Assembly (NCBI RefSeq): GCF_000308495.1
Contig: NZ_BAFU01000048.1
Coordinates: forward strand, 1-46,435
Direction: 5' to 3'
Source: Nocardia brevicatena NBRC 12119
Lineage (GTDB): Bacteria; Actinomycetota; Actinomycetes; Mycobacteriales; Mycobacteriaceae
DNA: 46,435 nt
How positions within the stretch are numbered: the stretch's first letter is position 1; the number at the start of each line of letters is the position of its first letter. Shown one piece after another: positions 1-8,258 of this stretch. The position numbers and the translations under genes were made by a program. The notes below the pieces were generated by a model. The model was given only the letters and a program-made list of their open reading frames with translations, was not told where the DNA came from and did no database searches.

Positions 1-2
1 AC

Positions 3-239
3 CTCGCGGCCGCCGACTCGACCGACCCGAGCCGGGCACGGCTGGGCACCCGGAAAGTGTGTCTCGACGGGCGCCGCGGCTACGTGGACACCGATATCTA
101 CGACTACACCATATTGCGGGCCGGCCATGTGCTGCGTGGCCCCGCGGTTATCGAGGTGCCCACCACAACGGTGGTGGTGCCACACGACACGACCGGAACC
201 ATCGACCGGCTCGGCAACCTGAAGATCACCGTCGACTAG
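3..239 (+). CDS. Hydantoinase A / acetone-carboxylase beta-type subunit (3' end only)
   Basis: Only the last 78 codons lie in the window; the 5' part is off the left edge. The visible tail contains RKVCLDGRRGYVDTDIYDY and then GPAVIEVPTTTVVVPHD, the usual C-terminal beta-rich end of HyuA-type subunits (hydantoinase A/oxoprolinase family). In acetone and acetophenone carboxylases this family carries the ATP-dependent activation subunit. It lies 35 bases upstream of a HyuB-type gene, the normal order of the two subunits. Substrate cannot be told from this fragment; N-methylhydantoinase or 5-oxoprolinase activity is the alternative, but the downstream gamma-like domain favours a carboxylase. Confidence 0.8.
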   Translation, partial: LAAADSTDPSRARLGTRKVCLDGRRGYVDTDIYDYTILRAGHVLRGPAVIEVPTTTVVVPHDTTGTIDRLGNLKITVD

Positions 240-274
240 CCCGTCCCGCAGAGCATCGCACCAGGAGAACCACC

Positions 275-2593
275 ATGACCGCACCCATCCCCGGCTCCGA
301 AGTATTCGCGAGTCGCCCGATCGACCCGGACACGCTGCAACGCTCACTGCCGCCGTCGGTGCCGATCCACACCGTGACCCAGGAGCAGATCGACGGCCTC
401 GACCCGCTCACCTACGAGGTGATCCGCCATCGGCTCTGGTCGGTGACCGACGAAATGGGCGATGCCCTCAAGCGGATGTCGGGATCGCCGATCGTCACCG
501 ACGCCAACGACTTCGACTTCGCCATCAGCGACGAGTTGGGCCAAGAAGTGCAGGTCGGCCTGTACAACACGATGCTGGTCGGCGCTGTCGACATGGCCAT
601 CTACTGGACTCTGCGGAATCGTTCCACCAACCCCGGCATCGTCGAGGGGGACATGTTCCTGTGCAACGACCCCTGGGTCGGTGGGGGACTGCACCAAAGT
701 GACGTCATCGTCTACCAGCCGGTCTTCCACGACGGCAAACTGTTCGCCTGGACGAGCGCCATCTGCCACGAGCCGGACCTCGGCGGCTCCGGCCTGGGCT
801 CCTTCGACCCGGCAGCCAAGGACGTGTTCTCCGAATCGCTTCCGACACCGCCGATCAAGGTCGTCCGTGATTACGAACTGCAACGCGACGTCGCGGACGT
901 ATGGGTGCGCCGCTCGCGCGTCCCGATGCTGGTGGGGCTGGATCTGCGGGCCAAGATCGGCGCGAACACGGTCGGGCGCAACCGGTTGCTCGCGGTGATC
1001 GAGCAATACGGCGCCGATACCGTCAAGGCGGTCATGAAGCGCATGATGGCCGATGCCGAGGGACGGTTGCGCGCGAAGCTGGCCGATCTGCCCGACGGCA
1101 CCTGGCGTGCCACCGGCTATCAGGACCAGGCGCATACCGGTGACCGCGCGGTACACAAGATCACCGTCGCGATGACCAAGAAACACGACCATCTCACCTT
1201 CGACTTCACCGGCACCGATCCCCAATGCGGCGTGATCAACTGCACCTATGCCGGTATGCGCGGAGGCGTGATGTTGGCGCTGCTCCCGATCCTGGCCGGC
1301 GACATCCCCTGGTCGGCGGGCGGTCTCATGCGGTGTTTCGACCTGATCTCGGAGGAGGGAACGATCAACAACGCCACCTTCCCCGCTGCCGTCAGCCGTG
1401 GCCCGATCGGGCCGGCCTGGCTGACCGGCAACCTGATCGCCGAATGCCTGGCCCAGATGCTGGATCAGCACATCGAACTGGGCAAGAACGTCCAGGCGTC
1501 GTGCTGCGGCACCTGGGACACCGCCGTCGTCGCCGGGCTCGACGAACGCTCGGAGCAACCCGTGCCGTTCCTCAACATCATGATGGAGCCGATGGCGGGA
1601 GGATACGGTGCGTGTCCGGTCGCCGACGGAATGGATACCGGCGGTCTGTTCTGTATTCCGATGGGCCGCATCCCCGACACCGAGATGACGGAATTCCTCT
1701 ACCCGCTCCTCACCCTGTGGCGGCGAGAGGAACCCGACTCCGGCGGGCCGGGACGCCACCGCGGCGGCGTCAGTGCCTCGCTGGCCGTGACGCCCTACGG
1801 GACGAGCCTGCCGATGGGTCTGATCTTCGCCTCGGCGGGTAAGGCCGTCGCGCAGAACGGTGGTCTTGCCGGCGGGCTGCCGGGTAATACCGGACTGGAG
1901 ATCCTTGCCCGCGAAGCCGGGGTGACAGCGATGCTGGCCGAGGGGAAGATCCCCGGCTCGCTCGACGAGCTGGCAGGTGCCCGGGAACTGGGCGCGTGCT
2001 ATGCCGAAAGCCACCTTGCCCCTGGGGAAGTCCTGTACATGCATTGGCAGGGTGGTGGCGGCTACGGTGACCCGTTGCGCCGTGAGCCCGAGGCCGTGGC
2101 ACTCGATGTCCGCAACGGCAAGGTCACCCCATCCGGCGCCGAGGCCGGATACGGCGTCGTCGTGGCCGACGGCGAGGTGGACCTCACGCGGACCGAAGCC
2201 CTTCGCGCCGCGGTGCTGGAGGAGCGGCGAACCCGATCGGTTCTCCCCACCGGTCGGGCCGCGACTCTCGACCTGACCAACGCCCGGCGGCTGGACGACA
2301 ACCTCGTTGTGGTCACGATCGACGGCGCCCGGGTTATCGGGTGTGCGCACTGCGGCCGACTCTTGAGCGACAGCTCGACCGGCACAGTGGAGTTGGCGAG
2401 GTTCGAAGGCCCGTCGAGCCTCGCCGGACCGCAGGTCACGTCGGACCCGGGCGAGTACGTGGACACGCCGGTGGTGTTCCGGCAGCAATGCTGCCCAGGA
2501 TGCTGGACAGCCGTCTACTCGGGCATCGTGCCTGCCGATCACCCGGATCATGTCTCGGAACTGGCGCAGCTGCTCCCGGCGGTGGGCCGGTGA
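275..2593 (+). CDS. Hydantoinase B / acetone-carboxylase alpha-type subunit with C-terminal Cys-rich gamma-like domain
   Basis: 772 aa, ATG start preceded by GGAGAA. Residues about 50-620 are a hydantoinase B domain (LTYEVIRHRLWSV, LCNDPWVGGGLHQSD, HWQGGGGYGDPLRR). In ATP-dependent ketone carboxylases this chain pairs with the HyuA-type chain to carboxylate a phosphorylated enol. The family normally ends soon after GGGGYGDP. Here about 120 further residues carry a C-A-H-C pair (C690, C693) and a CCPGC motif (739-743), likely a metal-binding module resembling the separate small gamma subunit of acetone/acetophenone carboxylases. The gene overlaps the following ligase gene by 4 bases. The assignment to ketone carboxylation rather than hydantoin or oxoproline hydrolysis is inference. 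Confidence 0.75.
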   Translation: MTAPIPGSEVFASRPIDPDTLQRSLPPSVPIHTVTQEQIDGLDPLTYEVIRHRLWSVTDEMGDALKRMSGSPIVTDANDFDFAISDELGQEVQVGLYNTMLVGAVDMAIYWTLRNRSTNPGIVEGDMFLCNDPWVGGGLHQSDVIVYQPVFHDGKLFAWTSAICHEPDLGGSGLGSFDPAAKDVFSESLPTPPIKVVRDYELQRDVADVWVRRSRVPMLVGLDLRAKIGANTVGRNRLLAVIEQYGADTVKAVMKRMMADAEGRLRAKLADLPDGTWRATGYQDQAHTGDRAVHKITVAMTKKHDHLTFDFTGTDPQCGVINCTYAGMRGGVMLALLPILAGDIPWSAGGLMRCFDLISEEGTINNATFPAAVSRGPIGPAWLTGNLIAECLAQMLDQHIELGKNVQASCCGTWDTAVVAGLDERSEQPVPFLNIMMEPMAGGYGACPVADGMDTGGLFCIPMGRIPDTEMTEFLYPLLTLWRREEPDSGGPGRHRGGVSASLAVTPYGTSLPMGLIFASAGKAVAQNGGLAGGLPGNTGLEILAREAGVTAMLAEGKIPGSLDELAGARELGACYAESHLAPGEVLYMHWQGGGGYGDPLRREPEAVALDVRNGKVTPSGAEAGYGVVVADGEVDLTRTEALRAAVLEERRTRSVLPTGRAATLDLTNARRLDDNLVVVTIDGARVIGCAHCGRLLSDSSTGTVELARFEGPSSLAGPQVTSDPGEYVDTPVVFRQQCCPGCWTAVYSGIVPADHPDHVSELAQLLPAVGR

Positions 2594-4275
2594 TCACGAC
2601 TTCCCTGACCGGGCGAGCTCGATGGGGGGAACGGCTCGTCGCCTTCCCGAAAGATCGCGCCGAGCGCTACCGGCGTTCCGGGGCATGGACGGACAAGCCG
2701 CTGGGGGAGCAGCTGCACGATATCGCCGGCCGTTTTCCCGAGCGGACAGCCGTCGTCACCGCCGAGGCGTCGGTGTCCTTCACCGAACTCGATCGCCGAA
2801 CCGACAGAATCGCCTACGGACTCGCCGAAATCGGGCTACAACCCGGCGACCCCGTCATCTTCCAGGTCACGAACCGCATCGAGACGGTGTACGCATGGTA
2901 TGGATGCGTGAAGGCGGGTCTGATCCCGGTCGCGACGCTGGCCGCGCACCGTAGCCGTGAGATCGGATATATCAGTCGAAAGGTCGGCGCCGTCGCGCAT
3001 CTGGTCGAGACAGGGACGCCGTTCGACCTCGTCGCGTTCGCTCGTGAACAGGCCGACGGACACCCCACGTTGCGCCATCTCGTGACGATCGGTGCGTCCG
3101 CCGGAAACGGAACGGTCTCCCTCGAGTCGCTCGGAGACGGGGTGCCGCCCGAGAAGGCACGTGCCCACGTCGAGCGGATCCAGGCCGAGATAGACCCGCT
3201 CGACGTAGCCGCCTTCCAGCTCTCGGGCGGGACGACCGGAGTCCCGAAAGTAATTCCCCGCATCCACGCGGAGTACTGGAACAACGCGCTGCTCTACGCG
3301 CGACGACTGACATGGACCGAAGAGAACCGCGTCGCGCACCTGATCCCGCTCATCCACAACGCGGGTATCACCTGCGGTCTGCACGGCGCGCACTCGGTGG
3401 GCGCGTGCCTGGTCCTGGCCACTTCGGACACCGCCGAGGCTTTCCCGCTGATGGCGCGGGCGCGCGCCACCGATGTCCTGATCGGGCACGGCCACTACCA
3501 GGCAGTGCTGACGCCGCACTTCGACCAGGCCCGGAAATTCCTCCGGAGGGTGATCCTGTCGGGGGCGAAACCCTCCGACGAACTGTTCGAACGCGCGGAC
3601 GCCGGCGACGGACACTGGGCAGGACAACTGTTCGGCATGTCCGAGGGTCTCTTCACGGTGACGCCGCCGGCCGCCCCCGCCGCGGCTCGCGCAACGACGG
3701 TGGGCACCCCGATCGCCGAGGACGACGAGGTGCGGATCCTCGAACCAGGGACCGAAACCGAGCTCTCGGACGGGAGCATCGGCGAACTCTGCTGCCGTGG
3801 CCCGTACACGATCCCCGGGTATTTCGACGCGCTCGACCACAATCGGACGGCTTTCACCTCCGACGGGTTCTACCGCACCGGCGACTTGGCGAAGATCGTC
3901 GTGATCGAGGGCAGGCGGTACCTCTCGATCGAGGGACGGATAAAGGACTTGATCAACCGGGGCGGCGAGAAGATCAACGCCGGGGAATTGGAGCTCCTGT
4001 TGGTGAAGCATCCGAATATCGCGAACGCGGCCGTGGTGGCGATGCCCGATCTGCGACTGGGGGAGAAGACGTGCGCGTATCTCGTCGCCGAGAACGGGGT
4101 CCCGGTGACGTTGGCCGAAGTGCAGCACCATCTCGATGAGCTGGGTGTGGCGAAATTCAAGTGGCCCGAGCGTCTCGAATGGGTCGAGGCACTTCCCCAG
4201 ACCAACGTGGGAAAGGTCGACAAGAAGCAACTGCGCAGCGACATCGGCCGGAAGGTGGCGTCGGAGTCGAAATGA
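2590..4275 (+). CDS. Aryl-AMP ligase (DhbE/EntE/salicylyl-AMP ligase type)
   Basis: 561 aa, GTG start inside a GTGA overlap with the previous stop, so translation is probably coupled. It is an ANL-superfamily adenylating enzyme: phosphate-binding loop LSGGTTGVPKVIPRIH (the GGTTG..K.IPR form typical of dihydroxybenzoate and salicylate adenylating enzymes), YRTGDLAK, the hinge region GRIKDLINRGGEKINAGELE and the C-terminal catalytic Lys in NVGKVDKKQL. It should activate an aromatic acid as the acyl-adenylate, and possibly load CoA. No carrier-protein or siderophore NRPS gene is visible, and the next gene resembles an aryl-CoA hydroxylase. A catabolic role like the salicylate-to-gentisate route is therefore more likely than siderophore synthesis. 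Exact substrate unknown. Confidence 0.85.
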   Translation: MITTSLTGRARWGERLVAFPKDRAERYRRSGAWTDKPLGEQLHDIAGRFPERTAVVTAEASVSFTELDRRTDRIAYGLAEIGLQPGDPVIFQVTNRIETVYAWYGCVKAGLIPVATLAAHRSREIGYISRKVGAVAHLVETGTPFDLVAFAREQADGHPTLRHLVTIGASAGNGTVSLESLGDGVPPEKARAHVERIQAEIDPLDVAAFQLSGGTTGVPKVIPRIHAEYWNNALLYARRLTWTEENRVAHLIPLIHNAGITCGLHGAHSVGACLVLATSDTAEAFPLMARARATDVLIGHGHYQAVLTPHFDQARKFLRRVILSGAKPSDELFERADAGDGHWAGQLFGMSEGLFTVTPPAAPAAARATTVGTPIAEDDEVRILEPGTETELSDGSIGELCCRGPYTIPGYFDALDHNRTAFTSDGFYRTGDLAKIVVIEGRRYLSIEGRIKDLINRGGEKINAGELELLLVKHPNIANAAVVAMPDLRLGEKTCAYLVAENGVPVTLAEVQHHLDELGVAKFKWPERLEWVEALPQTNVGKVDKKQLRSDIGRKVASESK

Positions 4276-4303
4276 ACGTTTTTACCGGGAACCAGGAGCA
4301 CTC

Positions 4304-5884
4304 ATGAAGCTGCGAACAGTGGCGGTACTCGGGGGTGGCCCCGGTGGTCTGTACGCCGCCCGATTGTTGAAACGCAGCCATCCCGCCGCCGAGGTCACCG
4401 TCTACGAGCAGGGCTCTCCGGACAAGACCTTCGGATTCGGGGTGGGTCTCGCCTCGCGGACTCAGCGGAACCTGCGGGCCGCCGATACCGCCTCGCTCGA
4501 GGAGATCGTCGAGTGCGCACATCCCCACGGAATGTCGATGCGTGTCGGAGACGATGTCGCACGGCTCTCGCACGGAGGGCTTTTGGCCATCGCCCGGACA
4601 ACCCTGTTGACGGTCCTGCAGCGACACGCCGAAGCAGCCGGAGCACGATTGCGTTTCGGTGAACGACGCTCTGTCGCAGAGCTCGACGCCGATCTCATCG
4701 TAGCGGCCGATGGCGTCAGCAGTGCCTCCCGTGCCGATCTCGCGGACGTCGTGAAACCGCGTATCGGCACCGGCTCCGGGCTGTACCTGTGGTGCGGTAC
4801 CGATTTCGCATTGCCCAGCGCGGTGTTCACCCCCGTCACCACCGAGCACGGCACCTTTGTGGCCCACGCGTACCCGTACGCGGCCGATCGCAGCACATTT
4901 CTCATCGAGACCGACGAGCAGACCTGGGCCCGAGCAGGATTCGACCGGACGACCGAAAGCACAGCATCGGCGGAGACCGACCACGAGTCCCTGGCCTACC
5001 TCGAGAAGGCGTTCGGAGAGACTCTCGACGGACACCGCCTCATCGGCAACCGTACTCGTTGGCAGCGGTTCCGGACCGTCACCTGCCGGCAGTGGCATGC
5101 CGGCAATATCGTCCTGCTCGGCGACGCCGCGCATACGGCCCACTACTCCATCGGATCGGGTACCAAACTCGCGATGGAAGACGCCATCGCGCTCGATCGC
5201 GCGGTGAGCGAGGCGTCGTCCCTGGAAGGGGCGCTGACCGAATACGAGCGGACGCGTCGGCGCGACGTCGAACACCTGCAGACGATCGCCAGACGCAGCG
5301 AACTGTGGTGGGAGTCGTTCCCGTGGCGAGTCGGCCTTCCTGTGGATCAGCTCATGGTCAGCTATATGACGCGGGCCGGAAAAGTGAGCCTCGATCGATT
5401 CGCGGGGTCGGCGCCGGAAGTGTCGCGGCGTGGGCTCGCCGACTACGCGGGCGTGCGTCCCGAGGAGGTGCCCGACTCCGGTCTCGACGACTGGGTCTGC
5501 GCCCAGCCGTTGGAACGAGGTGGCCGAACGTTCCGGAGTCGGCTGGCGCTCGCCGGACTTCGCGATGACAGCTCGACCGTGGTGATCGACGTGGATGTCG
5601 ACTCGGCCTGGGGCGGCCGGGCCGATACGCTCCTGGCCTCGCTGCCGAATTCCGGGATCCTGTGGTTGACCGGAAGCGGCGCCCGCGCGGATGCGCTGAC
5701 CCGACTCGAGCTCGCCGAGCGTATGACCTGGCAGTCCGATGCGACTGTTGTCGTCGAGGTGCCGGGTGAATTCCGGGCCGATGCCGCGGCGGGACTCGCC
5801 GGCGGTCGAACGCACCTGGTGTATCTCACCGGAACCACGGAGGCCGTAGGGAGACCGGTGCACGTCGAGAGCGTGCCGGCATGA
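4304..5884 (+). CDS. FAD-dependent aryl-CoA monooxygenase (salicyloyl-CoA 5-hydroxylase / anthraniloyl-CoA monooxygenase type)
   Basis: 526 aa, ATG preceded by AGGAG, 28 bases after the ligase. An N-terminal FAD dinucleotide fold (VAVLGGGPGGLYAARLL) is followed by FGFGVGL and the second FAD motif GDAAHTAHYSIGSGTKLAMED (Gly273-His277). This combination is characteristic of aryl-CoA hydroxylases acting on salicyloyl-CoA or 2-aminobenzoyl-CoA. About 130 residues follow the roughly 390-residue monooxygenase core. They contain a stretch (about 470-520) that resembles the end of the flavin TIM-barrel of bifunctional anthraniloyl-CoA monooxygenases, but the domain is far too short to be a whole barrel. 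Pairing with the adjacent ligase suggests an aryl-CoA ring-hydroxylation pathway. Confidence 0.8.
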   Translation: MKLRTVAVLGGGPGGLYAARLLKRSHPAAEVTVYEQGSPDKTFGFGVGLASRTQRNLRAADTASLEEIVECAHPHGMSMRVGDDVARLSHGGLLAIARTTLLTVLQRHAEAAGARLRFGERRSVAELDADLIVAADGVSSASRADLADVVKPRIGTGSGLYLWCGTDFALPSAVFTPVTTEHGTFVAHAYPYAADRSTFLIETDEQTWARAGFDRTTESTASAETDHESLAYLEKAFGETLDGHRLIGNRTRWQRFRTVTCRQWHAGNIVLLGDAAHTAHYSIGSGTKLAMEDAIALDRAVSEASSLEGALTEYERTRRRDVEHLQTIARRSELWWESFPWRVGLPVDQLMVSYMTRAGKVSLDRFAGSAPEVSRRGLADYAGVRPEEVPDSGLDDWVCAQPLERGGRTFRSRLALAGLRDDSSTVVIDVDVDSAWGGRADTLLASLPNSGILWLTGSGARADALTRLELAERMTWQSDATVVVEVPGEFRADAAAGLAGGRTHLVYLTGTTEAVGRPVHVESVPA

Positions 5885-6681
5885 CGGAGCATACGCTGTC
5901 GGAGATGACCACCAACGCACGCGACGAGTCTGCTTCCGCCGAGCCGCGCAGCGGCCGCAGCCGCGGACGCAGACGCGCGCCGTCCGATACCAACACCGGA
6001 TCGCAGAGCACATCTCGGCGCGAGCTCGTCGAGCGCGAGATCATGGAGCAGGCCACCCGGTTGTTCGCGGAGAAGGGTTTCGCAGGCACTACGCTGCAGG
6101 ACATCGCTGTGGCGACCGGGCTGACGCGTCCCGCGCTGTATCACTATGTCGCCAACAAGGACGAACTCCTGGCGCGTCTGGTGGCCGAGATCGCCGAACA
6201 GCCCGCGCAGTTGCTGCGCACGATCAATGAGCGCACCGATCTCGACCCCGTGCAAAAACTGCGTGAGATGGCCTTGTCCATCGCGCTGCACCAGATGCAG
6301 GCGCCCGATCGTTTCCGCCTGCTCATCAGATCCGAGGCCGAGCTCCCGGACTCGCTGGCCAACACGTATCGCAACAGTCGGCGGCGGGTGCTCAAGGAGT
6401 TCATCGCTGTCATCGACGACGGAATCCGGGCCGGGCAATTCTTCCCCGTCGATTCCCGCACCGCAGCCCTCGGTGTCATCGGCATGCTGAACTGGGTCGC
6501 GTGGTGGCACCACCCGGGCGACACCGGCGGACGCTCGGCGGCCACGCAGTTGGCCGATATGGCCGTCCGCACCGTGATCGACCCCGAGGCCGATACCGAG
6601 GGTGGGGCCGGCCCGCGCCGTATTCTCGAACGCCTCCGGCAGAACCTGGACTCGCTCGAACAAACACTCGGGACCATCTGA
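5881..6681 (+). CDS. TetR family transcriptional regulator
   Basis: 266 aa. The ATG overlaps the monooxygenase stop as ATGA, so it is the last gene of the aromatic operon. An unusually long basic, low-complexity N-terminal tail (about 45 residues, rich in Arg and Ser) precedes a standard TetR DNA-binding domain with the helix-turn-helix TTLQDIAVATGLTRPALYHY at about 70-89. The C-terminal ligand domain has no recognisable family signature to me. A later start at the Met of MTTNARDE would remove only eight residues. Being co-transcribed with the pathway it probably regulates, it may sense the aromatic acid or its CoA ester; this is inference from position. Confidence 0.85.
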   Translation: MTEHTLSEMTTNARDESASAEPRSGRSRGRRRAPSDTNTGSQSTSRRELVEREIMEQATRLFAEKGFAGTTLQDIAVATGLTRPALYHYVANKDELLARLVAEIAEQPAQLLRTINERTDLDPVQKLREMALSIALHQMQAPDRFRLLIRSEAELPDSLANTYRNSRRRVLKEFIAVIDDGIRAGQFFPVDSRTAALGVIGMLNWVAWWHHPGDTGGRSAATQLADMAVRTVIDPEADTEGGAGPRRILERLRQNLDSLEQTLGTI

Positions 6682-6967
6682 CGCAACGGGGGCCGAATCG
6701 AGTCCGGTCGACGGTGAGCCGACCAACTGTCCTTGTCCATCACGGCGCGTCGCGTCGGGCAACGCGATCGGCGCACCCCACCGCGTGAGCGAGACCCAGA
6801 GCCGACCGGCACCCACGAGCACGACGAACCCGATTTCACGGCCGTCGACGCCACCGGTATCCCGGTCGTCCCGCCGGGTACCGAGCCGGGCGGGTACATC
6901 GGCGAAACGCTCTTCACCGACCGAGCAGAGACACGGGCACGGGCGGGGACCGTGACGCCGGAGAAGA
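6682..6967 (+). other. Intergenic region, no supported gene
   Basis: No complete gene is visible. One plus-strand frame between about 6810 and 6930 has codon usage like a real gene (DATGIPVVPPGTEPGGYIGE) but lacks its own start signal and runs without a stop through the terminator hairpin and across the opposite-strand gene. It could be the remains of an old 3' end; I do not call it. Confidence 0.4.
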
Positions 6968-7008
6968 GAACCCCGGGAGCGCTCGAACCATATGCGCTCC
7001 CGGGGTTC
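6968..7008. terminator. Strong bidirectional hairpin terminator
   Basis: Perfect 15-bp inverted repeat: arms GAACCCCGGGAGCGC (6968-6982) and GCGCTCCCGGGGTTC (6994-7008) around an 11-base loop. It lies between the converging TetR gene and the minus-strand DHFR-like gene that ends at 7012, so it probably ends transcription from both sides. There is no clear U-tract, as is common in high-GC actinobacteria. Confidence 0.75.
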
Positions 7009-7011
7009 GCG

Positions 7012-8130
7012 CTATCGAATCGGCTGGACGATCTCGGTACGCCATTCGGTCGGTGCCGGCCACGACGCGGGGTCGGGTTCCCGCGTGAGATCGATCCACT
7101 CGTAGACCTCCCACGAAGCTCCATCCGGCCGGCCGGTCTCGGCCACCCGCGATTCGACCAGGCCATAGGTCTCCTGCAGGCGGTCGTGGGCACCGAGGTG
7201 TACGGCGACGACGGCCCGCCCTCCGGGCAGCTCGGTGCATTCGACGCGGCCGGCGGCTTCGACGCCACCGGTGATCGGCACACCGACCTCGACGTCGGTA
7301 TCGGTTTCACTCATGGAGTGGTAGCGGACGAAGGGCGCCCCCGCGGGCGTGATACCGCGCTCCCGCAGGAACTGCCACAGTTCCCGCAGACTCTGCCCCT
7401 GTGCTCGGGTCAGCTCCGCGAGCGGCACCGTGGTGCGGACACCGACGGCCCGCTGTGGGGCCCGGTGGCGGATCTCGACAACGGTCATCGGTCGTTTCCC
7501 TTCTTGGTTCGGGCCGGCGGCCGGAACACGGTCGTAGATCAGATGGATGGCCCCGGACTCCGTGGTGGACAGGTCCGTCAGCGACCAGCTCGTACCGGGC
7601 AGGCCGTCCTCGAACAGCCGGTCACCACTACCCGCGATCTCCGGGCACAGCGTGATCGACAGTCGGTCGAGTTCACCACCGGCGAGCAGCGCCCGAATGA
7701 CACTGCCACTGGCGAGCACCAGGATGTCGCCGCCGACCTGCTCACGCAGCTCCCGCACGGTCGTCACGGGGTCGCTATCGGTGATCCGGGCGTTCTGCCA
7801 GGTGGGTTCGGAGACGGTGCCGGAGAAAACGACCTTGTCCACGGCGTCGAGCCATCGGGCGAAGGCGCGGTCACGTGGGTCGGCGTTCTCGTCGGTGGCG
7901 ACCGTGGGCCAGTAGCCGCCGAACCCCTCGTAGTTCTTGCGGCCGAGCAGCGCGGTCGTGGCCGGCTGGATCATCTGTACCATCCGGTCGCGGTTCACCT
8001 CGCCGACGGCGTGCGGGACCACCCAGCCCATATCGTATTCGCCGCCGGGTCCGTTGACCCGTCCATCGAGCGAGAGCGAGATATTGGCGACGACCCGGCG
8101 TCCGCGGGTCTCGGTGATGTTGTTCGTCAT
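7012..8130 (-). CDS. DHFR/RibD-like reductase domain fused to a GyrI-like effector-binding domain
   Basis: 372 aa. The start is MTNNITETRG, preceded on its strand by AAAGGA; the frame extends further upstream but that part has no ribosome site. Residues about 1-190 form a dihydrofolate-reductase-like/RibD C-terminal domain (RRVVANISLSLDGRVNGPGG, LLGRKNYEGFGGYWP, GGELDRLSITLCPEIAGSG), of the kind usually annotated as deaminase-reductase. Residues about 200-372 form a GyrI-like (AraC effector-binding, SOUL-like) ligand domain beginning MTVVEIRHRAPQRAVGV. The two domains usually occur as separate proteins. The gene is divergent from a large LuxR regulator across a 128-base spacer with operator-like palindromes, so it is a likely target of that regulator. 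Substrate unknown. Confidence 0.75.
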   Translation of the reverse strand: MTNNITETRGRRVVANISLSLDGRVNGPGGEYDMGWVVPHAVGEVNRDRMVQMIQPATTALLGRKNYEGFGGYWPTVATDENADPRDRAFARWLDAVDKVVFSGTVSEPTWQNARITDSDPVTTVRELREQVGGDILVLASGSVIRALLAGGELDRLSITLCPEIAGSGDRLFEDGLPGTSWSLTDLSTTESGAIHLIYDRVPAAGPNQEGKRPMTVVEIRHRAPQRAVGVRTTVPLAELTRAQGQSLRELWQFLRERGITPAGAPFVRYHSMSETDTDVEVGVPITGGVEAAGRVECTELPGGRAVVAVHLGAHDRLQETYGLVESRVAETGRPDGASWEVYEWIDLTREPDPASWPAPTEWRTEIVQPIR

Positions 8131-8200
8131 AGCGTCCTTTCGGCTGCGCCCCAATGGCTTCCTCGATTCGAAATACTTCCGCCGAACCGCGGTGAAAACA

Positions 8201-8246
8201 TCTGCCACCTGGCAGATATCTCGCCCCGGGGTGGCGAATCTGCCAC
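8201..8246. promoter_or_regulatory. Operator-like palindromes in the DHFR-like/LuxR divergent spacer
   Basis: TCTGCCACCTGGCAGA at 8201-8216 is a perfect 7-bp inverted repeat with a 2-base centre. The half-site TCTGCCA recurs at 8239-8245, inside a second imperfect dyad GTGGC-6-GCCAC (8231-8246). Both lie just before the LuxR-regulator ATG and upstream of the divergent reductase, where an autoregulating activator would bind. Confidence 0.55.
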
Positions 8247-8258
8247 ACTGCTGGGGCC

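Noticed and set aside
344-2551. Very long minus-strand open frame (735 codons) opposite the hydantoinase B gene
   Set aside because: Composition is that of an antisense shadow in GC-rich DNA; no ribosome site or recognisable motif, while the plus strand encodes a clear family member.
2836-4230. Minus-strand open frame opposite the aryl-AMP ligase
   Set aside because: Mirror frame of a strongly conserved enzyme; no independent support.
2590-4275. Siderophore (dihydroxybenzoate) activation enzyme
   Set aside because: The loop motif is shared with EntE/DhbE, but no isochorismate, NRPS or carrier genes are present and the neighbours are catabolic.
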